Position numbers and translations under genes: made by a program. 64,000 nt of DNA from an uncultured Bacilli bacterium. GTDB taxonomy: Bacteria; Bacillota_I; Bacilli_A; RF39; UBA660. Below the pieces are notes generated by a model. The model saw only the letters and a list, made by a program, of their open reading frames with translations. It was not told where the DNA came from and ran no database searches. The stretch covers positions 21,246 to 85,245 of the forward strand of contig CAKORY010000004.1 in assembly GCA_934101795.1 (NCBI GenBank), given 5' to 3'. Below are positions 14,776-24,511 of the stretch, piece by piece; position 1 is the stretch's first letter; each line of letters starts with the position of its first letter.

Positions 14776-17406
14776 TTATTTACCTTGTTTTCTTAAAATA
14801 GCAGATCTAGCTGCTGCTAAACGAGCAATTGGAACTCTATATGGAGAGCAAGATACATAATTAAATCCTAGTTTATCACAGAAAGCAACACTAGCTGGAT
14901 CTCCACCATGTTCACCACAAATACCTAGTGAAAGCTTTGGATTAACACTTCTACCTTTAGTAGCTCCCATTTCCATTAAAAGCCCTACACCATCAAAGTC
15001 TATACGAGCAAATGGATCAAATTCAAATATTCCTTTTTCATAATAAGAACTTAAGAACTTACCAGCATCATCTCTAGAAAAACCATATGTCATTTGTGTT
15101 AAGTCATTTGTTCCAAAACTAAAGAATTCTGCTTCTTCAGCTATTTTATCAGCAAGAAGTGCAGCACGCGGAATTTCAATCATTGTTCCAACTTCATATT
15201 TTAAATCAATACCAGCATTTTTAATTAATTCATCAGCAGTTTCACAAACTATATTTTTAACATATTTAAGTTCTTTAACTTCACCAACAAGTGGAATCAT
15301 TATTTCTGGAGTAACATTAATTCCTTTTTTAGATACATTAATAGCTGCTTCAATAACTGCTCTTGTTTGCATTCTAGCAATTTCTGGATATGTTATAGCT
15401 AAACGACATCCTCTATGTCCCATCATTGGATTAAATTCTTTTAGTGAATCAATTACTTCATGTAACTCTTCAACTGTTTTACCTAAAGCTTCAGCAAGTT
15501 CTTTAATTTCACTTTCTGTTTTTGGTAAGAATTCATGTAAAGGTGGGTCTAAATATCTAATGACAACACTATATGGAGCCATTGCTTCATATAATCCTTC
15601 AAAGTCTTTTCTTTGATATGGCAAAATATTTTCAAGAGCTTCTTCTCTTTCTTCTAGCGTTGTTGCACAAATCATTTTTCTAAAGTTGAATATTCTATCT
15701 TTTTCGAAGAACATGTGCTCTGTACGGCAAAGTCCAATACCTTCAGCTCCAAATTTTCGAGCTTGAATAGCATCTTTTGGTGTATCAGCATTAGTTCTAA
15801 CACGTAAATCTCTTGCACTATCAGCCCATGACATAAATGTTTCAAAATCACCACTAATTGATGCTTCTTCCATATCAAGTTTTCCAGCATATACTTTACC
15901 AGTTGAACCATCAATTGATAAATAGTCTCCTTCTTTATAAATAGAACCATCAGGCATTTTTAATGTTTTTTCTTCTTCATTTATAACGATTGATGAAGCA
16001 CCACTAACACAGCAAATACCCATTCCACGAGCAACTACTGCAGCATGACTTGTCATACCGCCACGGATAGTTAAAACACCTTTACTTGAATTCATTCCTT
16101 CGATATCTTCCGGTGATGTTTCAAGTCTAACTAAAATACTATCAATACCTTTTTTCTTATTTTCAATTACATCACTTGCAGTAAAGTAAATTTTACCAGT
16201 TCCTGCTCCAGGTGATGCTGCTAAGCCTTCAGCAACTACTTTACCAGTTTTTAAAGCACTATCAGTAAATGTTGGATGTAAAAGTGCATCAAGTTGTTTA
16301 GGATCAACCATTAAAACTGCTTCATCTTTTGTTATCATACCTTCATTTACTAAATCAACAGCAACTTTTATAGCAGCTTTTGCTGTTCTTTTACCATTTC
16401 TTGTTTGTAAAATAAATAGCTTACCATTTTCAATAGTAAATTCCATATCTTGCATATCTTTATAATGTTTTTCAAGACTTTCAGCAATATTTGCAAATTC
16501 AGTATATACTTCTGGCATTTCTTCTTTTAAAGTTGCAATTGGACTTGGTGTACGAATGCCTGCAACAACATCTTCACCTTGAGCATTAATTAAATATTCT
16601 CCGAATAAGGCTTTTTCTCCAGTTGCAGGATTTCTTGTAAATGCAACACCAGTTCCTGAATTATTTCCACTATTACCATAAACCATTTCTTGAACATTAA
16701 CTGCAGTTCCCCAACTAGATGGAATATCATTTATTCTTCTATAATAAATAGCTCTTTCATTATTCCAACTTCTAAATACTGCTTTAACAGCTTCAATTAA
16801 TTGAGTAAATGGTTCTTGTGGAAAATCTTCTCCAGCAAATTCTTTATAAGCTTTTTTAAACAAATCTGTAAGTTCTACCATATCATTTTCATCTAAATCA
16901 ATGTCATTTTTAACACCTTTTTTGGCTTTAACTTCATCAATTATAGTTTCAAATTTACTTTTAGAATATCCTTTTACTACATCGGCAAACATTTGAATAA
17001 ATCTTCTATAAGAATCATATACAAATCTCTTATTACCAATTTTTTCAGCAAAAGATGAAGCTATCTCATCATTTAAACCTAAATTAAGTACTGTATCCAT
17101 CATACCAGGCATACTAGCACGAGCTCCGCTTCGTACACTTACAAGAAGTGGATTGGTTTTATCACCAAATTTTTTGCCGCTTTTTTCTTCAAGTTTTGAT
17201 AAAGCTTCTTTAATTTGGTTTATTACTTCTTCACTTAATACCTTTCCATCATCATAGTATTTGTTACAAGCCTCAGTTGTAACTGTAAATCCACCCGGAA
17301 CAGGCATACCAATATTAGTCATTTCTGCTAAATTAGCCCCTTTACCTCCAAGGAGATTTCTCATATCTTTGTTTCCTTCTTGAAACAAATAAACATATTT
17401 TTCCAT
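14776..17406 (-). CDS. ppdK: Pyruvate, phosphate dikinase
   Basis: PPDK interconverts pyruvate + ATP + Pi and PEP + AMP + PPi. In anaerobic Firmicutes it often runs toward pyruvate/ATP. The protein is about 876 residues, the usual length. The N-terminal ATP-grasp domain starts YVYLFQEGNKDMRNLLGGKGANLAEM. The swivelling domain carries the phospho-His in GGMTSHAAVVARGMG. The C-terminal TIM barrel has GAEGIGLCRTEHMF, MIEIPRAALLAD and LGICGEHGGDPASV, with the catalytic Cys. I prefer the second in-frame ATG (17406) because GGAGG lies 7 bases before it; the ATG at 17418 would overlap that site. It is monocistronic, just upstream of the antitoxin locus. Confidence 0.97.
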   Translation of the reverse strand: MEKYVYLFQEGNKDMRNLLGGKGANLAEMTNIGMPVPGGFTVTTEACNKYYDDGKVLSEEVINQIKEALSKLEEKSGKKFGDKTNPLLVSVRSGARASMPGMMDTVLNLGLNDEIASSFAEKIGNKRFVYDSYRRFIQMFADVVKGYSKSKFETIIDEVKAKKGVKNDIDLDENDMVELTDLFKKAYKEFAGEDFPQEPFTQLIEAVKAVFRSWNNERAIYYRRINDIPSSWGTAVNVQEMVYGNSGNNSGTGVAFTRNPATGEKALFGEYLINAQGEDVVAGIRTPSPIATLKEEMPEVYTEFANIAESLEKHYKDMQDMEFTIENGKLFILQTRNGKRTAKAAIKVAVDLVNEGMITKDEAVLMVDPKQLDALLHPTFTDSALKTGKVVAEGLAASPGAGTGKIYFTASDVIENKKKGIDSILVRLETSPEDIEGMNSSKGVLTIRGGMTSHAAVVARGMGICCVSGASSIVINEEEKTLKMPDGSIYKEGDYLSIDGSTGKVYAGKLDMEEASISGDFETFMSWADSARDLRVRTNADTPKDAIQARKFGAEGIGLCRTEHMFFEKDRIFNFRKMICATTLEEREEALENILPYQRKDFEGLYEAMAPYSVVIRYLDPPLHEFLPKTESEIKELAEALGKTVEELHEVIDSLKEFNPMMGHRGCRLAITYPEIARMQTRAVIEAAINVSKKGINVTPEIMIPLVGEVKELKYVKNIVCETADELIKNAGIDLKYEVGTMIEIPRAALLADKIAEEAEFFSFGTNDLTQMTYGFSRDDAGKFLSSYYEKGIFEFDPFARIDFDGVGLLMEMGATKGRSVNPKLSLGICGEHGGDPASVAFCDKLGFNYVSCSPYRVPIARLAAARSAILRKQGK

Positions 17407-17556
17407 ATAATCCTCCATATATTTATTTTATCATTTATAAGCTAGCTGTACAAGAAAAAACATGTCAAATTTACATACTTTTGATATTAATTAAAAATTA
17501 AGAAAATGAACTCAATTATGAACGATCTTTGTCAATCGATAAAGGCCATTTTTCCG

Positions 17557-17592
17557 TTAAAAAAATATATAGAATTATTTTTCCTATATATC
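17557..17592 (-). terminator. Terminator of the folate/nucleotide operon (after queA)
   Basis: An 8-bp stem (GATATATAG.../CTATATAT, arms 17565-17572 and 17584-17591) overlaps the queA stop and is followed by TTTTTTT on the minus strand. Confidence 0.7.
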
Positions 17593-18621
17593 TTTTTTTA
17601 TAAACATAGCATCTCCAAAAGAGAAGAATCTAAAATCATGTGCTTTAGCATATTCATATGCATTTAGAATATATTCTTTAGTTGCAAGTGTAGAAACTAG
17701 CATTACTAGAGTGCTTTTAGGTAAATGAAAATTTGTAATAAGACCATCAATTGCTTTAAATTCAAAAGCACCAGGATAAATAAATATATCAGTATTACCA
17801 GAACAAGCTGTAAATTTATCATATTTATGAGCCACTGTTTCCAATACTCTAGTAGATGTTGTGCCAACTGCATATATGTTTCTTCCTTCTTCTTTAGCTT
17901 TATTTAACTTTTCTGCAACTTCTTTGGTCATTATATAATATTCACTGTGCATATGATGTTTAGTTATATCTTCAACTTCAACAGGTCTAAAAGTGCCAAG
18001 TCCTACATGAAGTGTTACATAAAGGAGCTCTACTCCTTGCTTTTCCAGACTTTCCAGTAATTCTTTAGTAAAATGAAGTCCTGCAGTTGGAGCTGCTGCA
18101 CTACCTATATTTTTAGCATAAACTGTTTGATATCTAGACTGATCTTCTAATTTTTCATGAATATATGGTGGAAGTGGCATTGTTCCAAGTTTATCAAGTA
18201 TTTCCATTAGAATGCCTTCATAAATTAGTTTAACATGCACTATACCTTCATCTAATTTTTCTATAACTTCTGCTTTTAACGAACCATCACCAAAAGAAAT
18301 AATTGTACCAATATGCAACCTTTTAGCTGGTTTTGCTAGACATTCCCAAATATCACCTTCTATATCTTTTAAAAGAAGTAATTCAATAACAGCTTTTGTA
18401 TCTATTTTTTCTCCGATAATTCTAGCTGGTATTACTTTAGTATCATTTAATACTAAAACGTCGCCTTTTTTTAAATAAGAACCTATATTTTTAAATACAT
18501 CATCTTTTATATTACCATTTTCTTTATTTAGTAATAAAAGTTTAGATGCTGCCCTATCTTTAAGAGGGGTTTGTGCTATAAATTTTTCAGGTAAATCATA
18601 GTTGTACTCTTCTATATTCAT
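17584..18621 (-). CDS. queA: tRNA preQ1(34) S-adenosylmethionine ribosyltransferase-isomerase
   Basis: QueA transfers the ribosyl part of SAM to preQ1 in tRNA to make epoxyqueuosine. The 345-residue protein begins YNYDLPEKFIAQTPLKDRAASKLLLL and keeps the family blocks GDVLVLNDTKVIPARI, TMPLPPYIHEKLED, YQTVYAKNIGSAAAPTAGLHFT, YVTLHVGLGTFRPVEVEDITKHHMHSEYY and TNFHLPKSTLVMLVSTLAT. It is the last gene of the operon; the start overlaps the tmk stop by 4 bases. A full queuosine pathway is not in the window, so preQ1 may be salvaged. Confidence 0.97.
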   Translation of the reverse strand: MNIEEYNYDLPEKFIAQTPLKDRAASKLLLLNKENGNIKDDVFKNIGSYLKKGDVLVLNDTKVIPARIIGEKIDTKAVIELLLLKDIEGDIWECLAKPAKRLHIGTIISFGDGSLKAEVIEKLDEGIVHVKLIYEGILMEILDKLGTMPLPPYIHEKLEDQSRYQTVYAKNIGSAAAPTAGLHFTKELLESLEKQGVELLYVTLHVGLGTFRPVEVEDITKHHMHSEYYIMTKEVAEKLNKAKEEGRNIYAVGTTSTRVLETVAHKYDKFTACSGNTDIFIYPGAFEFKAIDGLITNFHLPKSTLVMLVSTLATKEYILNAYEYAKAHDFRFFSFGDAMFIKKDI

Positions 18622-19298
18622 TTTATTATTTCCTTTATTGTTTTTACTACTTCATCATTAATATCATCAATCGTTCTAATTATATCATCTTTAACACAAG
18701 TAATTTTTTTATAACCATATTTTTCTGTTAATTCAAGATAGGCAGTTTCAGCTTGCTTTAAATGAGCTTTATTTGATTCATGTTGATCTGGTGTTTCTTC
18801 TCTATTTTTCTTTAAAACCGCAGCATATTCAAAAGGCATATATAAAAATATTACTGCATCAGGTCTTGGAAGCTCCATAATTTCAAATTCTAAAGTGTCT
18901 AATTTTTGATACATTTTTGCTCTTTCTTCTGGTGTCTTTAGCTTTCCACCTTGATGAGCCATATTTGATTCCACATATCTATCAAGTATTACTACATCAC
19001 CATTTTCTAGATGTTTATTTATAATACCTATATTATATCTTCGATCCGCAGCATAATAAGCAGATGCAGCTAAGGCATCAACATTTGGTGCTCCTTCTGG
19101 AAACCAACCTTCACAAATATAGGATTTGCCTAAATATGGTCCTCCGACAATTCTACCTGTTGGTGTATCATACATTGGAAAAGAATAATTATAAACATTT
19201 ACTCCCATTTCTTTAAATCTTGCTACTGCTCTTTTTACTTGCGTTTCTTTACCAGAACAATCTGTACCTTCAATTACTATCAATTTACCTTTTTTCAT
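18618..19298 (-). CDS. tmk: Thymidylate kinase
   Basis: This enzyme phosphorylates dTMP to dTDP. The 226-residue protein has the P-loop IEGTDCSGKETQ near the N-terminus, the DR(Y) motif in VVILDRYVESNMAHQ, and a lid region (KKNREETPDQHESNKAHLKQAETAYLEL). It is slightly longer than the typical bacterial enzyme and shows GIVGGPYLG-like substrate loops of a variant subfamily. It overlaps folA and queA by 4 bases on each side, indicating coupled translation in a thymidylate operon with thyA. Confidence 0.93.
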   Translation of the reverse strand: MKKGKLIVIEGTDCSGKETQVKRAVARFKEMGVNVYNYSFPMYDTPTGRIVGGPYLGKSYICEGWFPEGAPNVDALAASAYYAADRRYNIGIINKHLENGDVVILDRYVESNMAHQGGKLKTPEERAKMYQKLDTLEFEIMELPRPDAVIFLYMPFEYAAVLKKNREETPDQHESNKAHLKQAETAYLELTEKYGYKKITCVKDDIIRTIDDINDEVVKTIKEIIK

Positions 19299-19780
19299 TT
19301 TATCGCTTCTTTCTTTTCATATATTACAAATTTATATTTTAATTCATTATCATTATTTTCTTTTAAAATGTTATATTTATATTTACTTTTATCAAAATCT
19401 GGAAAATATGTATCTGCATCTTTAGCATCATCTATTTCTGTTAAATACAACCTGTCAGCATATGGAATAAATAATTTATAGATTGAGAAGCCTCCGATAA
19501 TCATTACCTCTTCATTTTGTTTATTAACAAATTCTAATAAATTATCAAAATTATTAAATACTAAACCATTTTCTATTTTCTCTAGATGCTTTGATAATAC
19601 AATATATTTTCTTCCTTCAAGTCTTTTAGGTAGTGATGCATAAGTATTTGCTCCCATTACAATATACTTATGCATTGTTAAATTTTTAAAATTTTGTAAA
19701 TCTTCTTTAATATGCCATATTAGCTCATTATTTTTACCAATTTCATTATTTTTACCTATTGCTGCTATTATACTAATCAC
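19295..19780 (-). CDS. folA: Dihydrofolate reductase
   Basis: DHFR reduces dihydrofolate made by the neighbouring ThyA back to tetrahydrofolate. The 161-residue protein begins ISIIAAIGKNNEIGKNNELIWHIKEDLQNFK, matching the family's folate pocket (the acidic residue is in HIKEDL). The NADPH-binding region is VMGANTYASLP...VIIGGFSIYKLF, and the end contains LYLTEIDDAKDADTYFPDFD. It overlaps tmk by 4 bases and lies 8 bases after thyA. Confidence 0.94.
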   Translation of the reverse strand: MISIIAAIGKNNEIGKNNELIWHIKEDLQNFKNLTMHKYIVMGANTYASLPKRLEGRKYIVLSKHLEKIENGLVFNNFDNLLEFVNKQNEEVMIIGGFSIYKLFIPYADRLYLTEIDDAKDADTYFPDFDKSKYKYNILKENNDNELKYKFVIYEKKEAIK

Positions 19781-19788
19781 TTTAGCAC

Positions 19789-20688
19789 CTACTGAGCAAG
19801 TGGAAACTTTATAGGTCCCATATGTCTATAACGAACAATTTTAATATCATTAACATCTTTAGAATTATCAAAATCTTTAAATTCTTTTATTTCAGGATTT
19901 ATCCAAAGTTCTGGAGCTTCATAATCACCATTTTTTTCAAATCTTTCAATTTGTGTCTTTATACCTTCGACTTGATTTACATATATATGAGCATCTTTAA
20001 TGCTATAGTTTATAGTACCAGGTTTTAAACCAGTTACTTGAGAAATTAAAGATAATAAAACTGCATATTGTGTTACATTAAATGGAAGTCCTAAAGGTAC
20101 ATCACAACTTCTTTGGTGAACCCAAATATTTAAATATCCATCAGTTACATCCCATTCTGTTGACCAAACACAACTAGGCAAAACTGCAGTATTTAAATAT
20201 TCATCTTGCCAAAGCGACATAACCAGTCTTCTATCAAATGGATTGTTCTTTAATGTATCTAATAATTTATCCATTAATCCAAGTTTTTTTACAATAAATC
20301 CATAAGCTGTTCCAATGGTATGGGCATATTCTTTACCAAAATTCTTTTCTATATCTTTTTTAACAAATTTACCATCTTCTAATACATTTTGGTTGGCTCT
20401 CCATATACCATCTTCATCTATTTCCCATTCATCCCAAATGTGTACATTCCTTTCTTGAAGCCATCTTACATCATTGCTTTGCACTTGATAAATCCAAAGC
20501 ATTTCTAAAATTGCTTGTCTAAAGAAAAGTTGTTTAGTTGTAAGACATGGAAATTCTTCTTGTAAATTAAATTCTAAATGATAACTTGGTATTTTTATAG
20601 TATTTATTCCTGTTCTATTAACTACTTCAGTTCCTTCTTCAAGTATTTTTTTACATAATTTTATATATTCTTTATCCCATTTTGACAT
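19789..20688 (-). CDS. thyA: Thymidylate synthase
   Basis: ThyA methylates dUMP using methylene-tetrahydrofolate. The 299-residue protein has EVVNRTGINTIKIP, the active-site Cys in LPSCVWSTEWDV (the common PCH motif is varied here, closer to the phi3T/Clostridium type), QRSCDVPLGLPFNVTQY and DAHIYVNQVE. The ribosome site and 11-base gap to glyA place it in the folate operon. With folA, glyA and folD it forms a complete one-carbon/thymidylate cycle: GlyA makes the methylene donor, ThyA uses it and FolA regenerates the carrier. Confidence 0.95.
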   Translation of the reverse strand: MSKWDKEYIKLCKKILEEGTEVVNRTGINTIKIPSYHLEFNLQEEFPCLTTKQLFFRQAILEMLWIYQVQSNDVRWLQERNVHIWDEWEIDEDGIWRANQNVLEDGKFVKKDIEKNFGKEYAHTIGTAYGFIVKKLGLMDKLLDTLKNNPFDRRLVMSLWQDEYLNTAVLPSCVWSTEWDVTDGYLNIWVHQRSCDVPLGLPFNVTQYAVLLSLISQVTGLKPGTINYSIKDAHIYVNQVEGIKTQIERFEKNGDYEAPELWINPEIKEFKDFDNSKDVNDIKIVRYRHMGPIKFPLAQ

Positions 20689-20699
20689 AATTTACTCCA

Positions 20700-21923
20700 T
20701 TAATACCAAAGGGGATATTTACTTGTAAGTTCAAGTACTTCTTTTTCAAGATTTTCAAGTATTTCTTCATTATCACTATTTTTAAGTGCTGATGCTATAA
20801 TATGACCAACTTGCTCAAAATCAGCTTCTGTAAAACCTCTAGTTGTCATAGCTGGTGATCCTAGTCTTAAACCACTTGTTACCATTGGTGATTCAGTATC
20901 TCCAGGAATCGTATTTTTATTCGTAGTAATATGTATTCTATCTAGTAGATTTTGAGCATCTTTACCTGTTAGTCCACATCCACTTTTAACATCTACAAGA
21001 ATTAAATGATTATCTGTTCCACCAGATATAATTCTAAATCCTTCATTTGATAAAGTTTCTGCTAGAACTTTAATATTTTTAAGAACATTTTCTTGATATG
21101 TTTTAAATTCTGGTTGCAATGCTTCATAGAAACATTGTGCTTTTGCTGCTATAACATGCATAAGTGGTCCTCCTTGAATACCTGGGAAAATTGTTTTATC
21201 AATTTTTTTAGCAATTTCAGGATCGTTTGTTAAAATTAGTCCTCCACGAGGCCCACGTAAAGTTTTATGAGTAGTTGATGTAACTACATGAGCGTAAGGC
21301 ACTGGTGATGGATGAAGATTTGCTGCTACAAGTCCTGCTATGTGAGCCATATCAACCATTAAATATGCTCCAACTTTATCACAAATTTCTCTAAATCTTT
21401 TAAAATCGATGGTTCTTGAATATGCTGATGCTCCAGCTATAACCATCTTTGGTTTTTCTTCTAAAACTCTTCTTTCAAGTTCATCATAATTGATTTCTTC
21501 AGTTTCAGGGTCTATGTCATAATCCACTATTTCATAATCTTTACCACTAAAAGACATTTTATGACCATGAGTTAAATGTCCTCCATTAGATAAACTCATA
21601 CCCATTACCTTGTCACCATGATTAAGAAGAGCTCTATAAACAGCCATATTAGCGCTAGAGCCAGAATGTGGTTGAACATTGGCATATAAAGCTCCAAATA
21701 ATTCTTTAGCATAGTTTATTGCTTGTGATTCAAAAATATCAATATATTCACATCCACCATAATATCTTTTGCCAGGATATCCTTCAGCATATTTATTTGT
21801 TAAAATGCTTCCTTGTAATTTCAATATATCATTTGATACATAGTTTTCACTAGCAATTAACTCAATATTGTTTTCTTGTCTTTCTCTTTCCTTTCTTAAT
21901 GCATCTTCTAAAATTTTGTCCAT
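20700..21923 (-). CDS. glyA: Serine hydroxymethyltransferase
   Basis: This PLP enzyme converts serine + THF to glycine + methylene-THF. The 407-residue protein has family blocks ELIASENYVSNDILKLQGSILTNKYAEGYPGKRYYGGCEY, VQPHSGSSANMAVYRALLNHGDKVMGMSLSNGGHLTHG, DMAHIAGLVAANLHPSP and the PLP Lys motif VTSTTHKTLRGPRGG. It starts one base after folD, so it is coupled to the upstream gene. Confidence 0.97.
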   Translation of the reverse strand: MDKILEDALRKERERQENNIELIASENYVSNDILKLQGSILTNKYAEGYPGKRYYGGCEYIDIFESQAINYAKELFGALYANVQPHSGSSANMAVYRALLNHGDKVMGMSLSNGGHLTHGHKMSFSGKDYEIVDYDIDPETEEINYDELERRVLEEKPKMVIAGASAYSRTIDFKRFREICDKVGAYLMVDMAHIAGLVAANLHPSPVPYAHVVTSTTHKTLRGPRGGLILTNDPEIAKKIDKTIFPGIQGGPLMHVIAAKAQCFYEALQPEFKTYQENVLKNIKVLAETLSNEGFRIISGGTDNHLILVDVKSGCGLTGKDAQNLLDRIHITTNKNTIPGDTESPMVTSGLRLGSPAMTTRGFTEADFEQVGHIIASALKNSDNEEILENLEKEVLELTSKYPLWY

Positions 21924-21924
21924 G

Positions 21925-22749
21925 TTATCTTTCTCCTTCTTTCATTTCTATTAAATTATCTATTATCATTGCTACAGTCATCGGTCCGACTCCTCCAGGG
22001 TTCGGAGTAACGTACGAGACTATATCATAGACATCTTTATCAATATCCCCCACTATTTTACCATCTATTCTATTTACACCAACATCTATTAAAACGGAAG
22101 TCTTTTTTATCATATCTTTTTTAATTAGATTAGGTGAACCAGCCGCAGCTACTAGTATGTCTGCTTGTTTGGTATAATTTATTAAATTTTTAGTTTTTGA
22201 GTGACAAAGAGTAACTGTTGCATTTCTGTTTTCAAGAGCAAGTGCTAATGGTTTTCCCACTATGTTACCTCTACCAACTATTACAACATTTGCCCCTTCA
22301 ATAGGTATATTGTAATGTTCTAATAATTTTATAATTCCTTTAACAGTACATGGTAATGTACTTTTCTTATTTAAGTATAAATTATATACATTTGTTAAAG
22401 TAAAACCATCAACGTCCTTATTTGAATCAATTAAACTTGAACATTTATCAAAATCCAAATGTGTCGGAATTGGACTTTGAAGTATAATTCCTGTTACATT
22501 TTTATCATTATTAAGTTTATTTATTAAATCAATTAGTTCATTTTCATTAATGTCATTATCTAAATTATAAACTTTAGTTTCAATGCCAACTTCACTACAA
22601 TATTTGATTTTATTTTTAATATATATTTTACTTGCTTCGTTTTCACCAACTTCAATTATAGCAAGTTTAATTTTGAGATTATTATTTTTTATTTCTTCTT
22701 TATACTTAATTAATAATTCATCTCTTAGTTTCTTTCCATCTAATAACAT
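21925..22749 (-). CDS. folD: Bifunctional methylene-THF dehydrogenase/cyclohydrolase
   Basis: FolD oxidises methylene-THF and hydrolyses methenyl-THF to 10-formyl-THF. The 274-residue protein shows the signatures VTGIILQSPIPTHLDFDKCSSLIDSNKDVDGFT, VIVGRGNIVGKPLALALENRNATVTLCHSKT and the C-terminal VTPNPGGVGPMTVAMIIDN. It lies 12 bases after ruvB in the operon. Confidence 0.96.
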   Translation of the reverse strand: MLLDGKKLRDELLIKYKEEIKNNNLKIKLAIIEVGENEASKIYIKNKIKYCSEVGIETKVYNLDNDINENELIDLINKLNNDKNVTGIILQSPIPTHLDFDKCSSLIDSNKDVDGFTLTNVYNLYLNKKSTLPCTVKGIIKLLEHYNIPIEGANVVIVGRGNIVGKPLALALENRNATVTLCHSKTKNLINYTKQADILVAAAGSPNLIKKDMIKKTSVLIDVGVNRIDGKIVGDIDKDVYDIVSYVTPNPGGVGPMTVAMIIDNLIEMKEGER

Positions 22750-22761
22750 TTATTAACCTCC

Positions 22762-23766
22762 TTAAAATAATGACATATTATGGTCAATACCTAAATGTTT
22801 ATAAGCTTTTTCACAAGCTACACGACCACTTCTTGTCCTTTTTATAAAACCTTCTTGAAGTAAAAATGGTTCTACAACATCTTCAATAGTTGTTATTTCT
22901 TCACCAATTGCAGTAGATATTGTTTCAACTCCAACTGGTCCACCATTAAATTTTGTAATTAATGCTTCTAAATACTCGATATCAACATTATCAAGTCCAT
23001 AAGCATCAACATTTAATCTTTCTAATGCCTTAAGAGTTATATCTAAATCTATTAAGCCATCACCTTCAACTAAGGCAAAATCTCTTACTCTTTTAAATAA
23101 TCTATTAGCAAGTCTTGGAGTCTTTCTACTTCTTCTTGCCAGTTCCATAGCGGCATCATCAGTTATATGCATATTTAAAACATTGCTAGTTCTTTTAACT
23201 ATATCAGATAATTCTTCATCACTATAAAACTCTAATTTATTAACAATTCCAAATCTATCACGCAAAGGATTAGATAAATCGCCTGCTCTTGTTGTTGCTC
23301 CAACCAAAGTAAATGGTGGTAAATCAATTTTTATCGATCTACTTTTGCCATCGGTGCCAATTACAACATTGATAGTAAAATCTTCCATAGCTGAATAAAG
23401 TATTTCTTCTACAACAGCTGGTATTCTATGTATTTCATCAATAAATAAAACGTCTCCAGGTTCAAGTGTAGAAAGAATTGCAGCTAAATCACCACTTTTT
23501 TCAATTGATGGACCAGTTGCTGTTTTAATATTACTTCCAAGTTCATTGGCAATAATATGAGCAAGGGTTGTTTTACCAAGTCCCGGAGGACCATATAAAA
23601 GCACATGATCTAAAGGCTCATTACGCATTTTAGCTGCTTCAATAAAAACATGAAGATTTTCTTTTATTTTCTTTTGACCAACATATTCATCCAAACTTTC
23701 TGGCCTTATATTTTTATCAAAAACATCTTCAAGCGTTAAATTACTATCTATTATTCTATCATCCAT
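22762..23766 (-). CDS. ruvB: Holliday junction branch migration ATPase RuvB
   Basis: This is the AAA+ motor of RuvAB. The 334-residue protein begins with the typical LRPESLDEYVGQKKIKENL-like segment (here IRPESLDEYVGQKKIKENL). It has Walker A GPPGLGKTTLAHIIANELG, Walker B VLFIDEIHRI, sensor I GATTRAGDLSNPLRDRFG and the C-terminal winged helix (GPVGVETISTAIGEE, LLQEGFIKRTRSGRVAC). It overlaps the upstream HAD gene by 8 bases. Its partner ruvA is not adjacent but about 2.6 kb away at 26.3 kb, in another transcript. Confidence 0.97.
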   Translation of the reverse strand: MDDRIIDSNLTLEDVFDKNIRPESLDEYVGQKKIKENLHVFIEAAKMRNEPLDHVLLYGPPGLGKTTLAHIIANELGSNIKTATGPSIEKSGDLAAILSTLEPGDVLFIDEIHRIPAVVEEILYSAMEDFTINVVIGTDGKSRSIKIDLPPFTLVGATTRAGDLSNPLRDRFGIVNKLEFYSDEELSDIVKRTSNVLNMHITDDAAMELARRSRKTPRLANRLFKRVRDFALVEGDGLIDLDITLKALERLNVDAYGLDNVDIEYLEALITKFNGGPVGVETISTAIGEEITTIEDVVEPFLLQEGFIKRTRSGRVACEKAYKHLGIDHNMSLF

Positions 23767-24310
23767 TATTTACTCCCCCACTTTCAACTATATTTGCTAT
23801 TTCAAACCAGTTTTTAACTATTTGGTGCTTACTTTCTTTTTCATCAGTCATTCTTAATGTCTTAATTTGAGCAGCTTTCATTTCATCTAAAACTTTTTCT
23901 TTATCATCTATAAATAGATCTAGATTATAATCTAATGCAGTATTTACCTTACTGTCTTTAAAAAATACTATTTCATCGAAAGGAATGCTCTCTTTTGCAA
24001 AATACATACTAGTTAAATATAATGTTTTTAAATTAATCAAATTATCAGTTTTTTCTACACCTCTAGCAGTTATAAATATAATTTTATATCCTAATTTATG
24101 CCATTTTTTTAAGACTTCTGTTACATTTGGTTTTAATTTTACATTATAAACTATATCTTCTAAATATCTTGCTAAAAAATCTTTAAGTTCTTCTTTTTTA
24201 AGATTGTGGTAATCTTGATTTTCATTATATTTATCATTATTCTTAACAAGGTGGTTAGCCAAAAGTGAAGTTTCAGTTATTGTATTATCAATATCAATTC
24301 CAATTTTCAT
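23759..24310 (-). CDS. HAD-superfamily phosphatase, 5' nucleotidase-like
   Basis: A 183-residue HAD hydrolase with motif I DIDNTIT (nucleophile Asp near residue 5), motif II FITARG, and motif III/IV around NLDLFIDDKEKVLDEM. The layout fits the NLI/5'(3')-deoxyribonucleotidase-like group, and sitting first in a thymidylate/folate operon supports a nucleotide substrate. That is inference. The start is an ATG whose upstream DNA holds no strong promoter that I can name; about 200 AT-rich bases separate it from the divergent pilB-like gene. Confidence 0.8.
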   Translation of the reverse strand: MKIGIDIDNTITETSLLANHLVKNNDKYNENQDYHNLKKEELKDFLARYLEDIVYNVKLKPNVTEVLKKWHKLGYKIIFITARGVEKTDNLINLKTLYLTSMYFAKESIPFDEIVFFKDSKVNTALDYNLDLFIDDKEKVLDEMKAAQIKTLRMTDEKESKHQIVKNWFEIANIVESGGVNNG

Positions 24311-24460
24311 TTTGACCCACCACCTTGCATATTAAAATTATTATATAACATATTTTTAAATTAGCCAATAACAATTTTAAAATTTTAATACAATTTTATT
24401 GTAACAAACAAATATTTGGTAGTCAAGTTAAAAATTTTTATATTTTTTTCTAATTATGGA

Positions 24461-24489
24461 TTGTAGAAATTAAAAATATAGTGTATAAT
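24461..24489 (+). promoter_or_regulatory. Promoter of the pilus ATPase gene
   Basis: TTGTAG (24461-24466), 17 bases, TATAAT (24484-24489), ending 22 bases before the start codon. Confidence 0.7.
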
Positions 24490-24511
24490 AATTAAAGAAT
24501 AAAGGAATTGT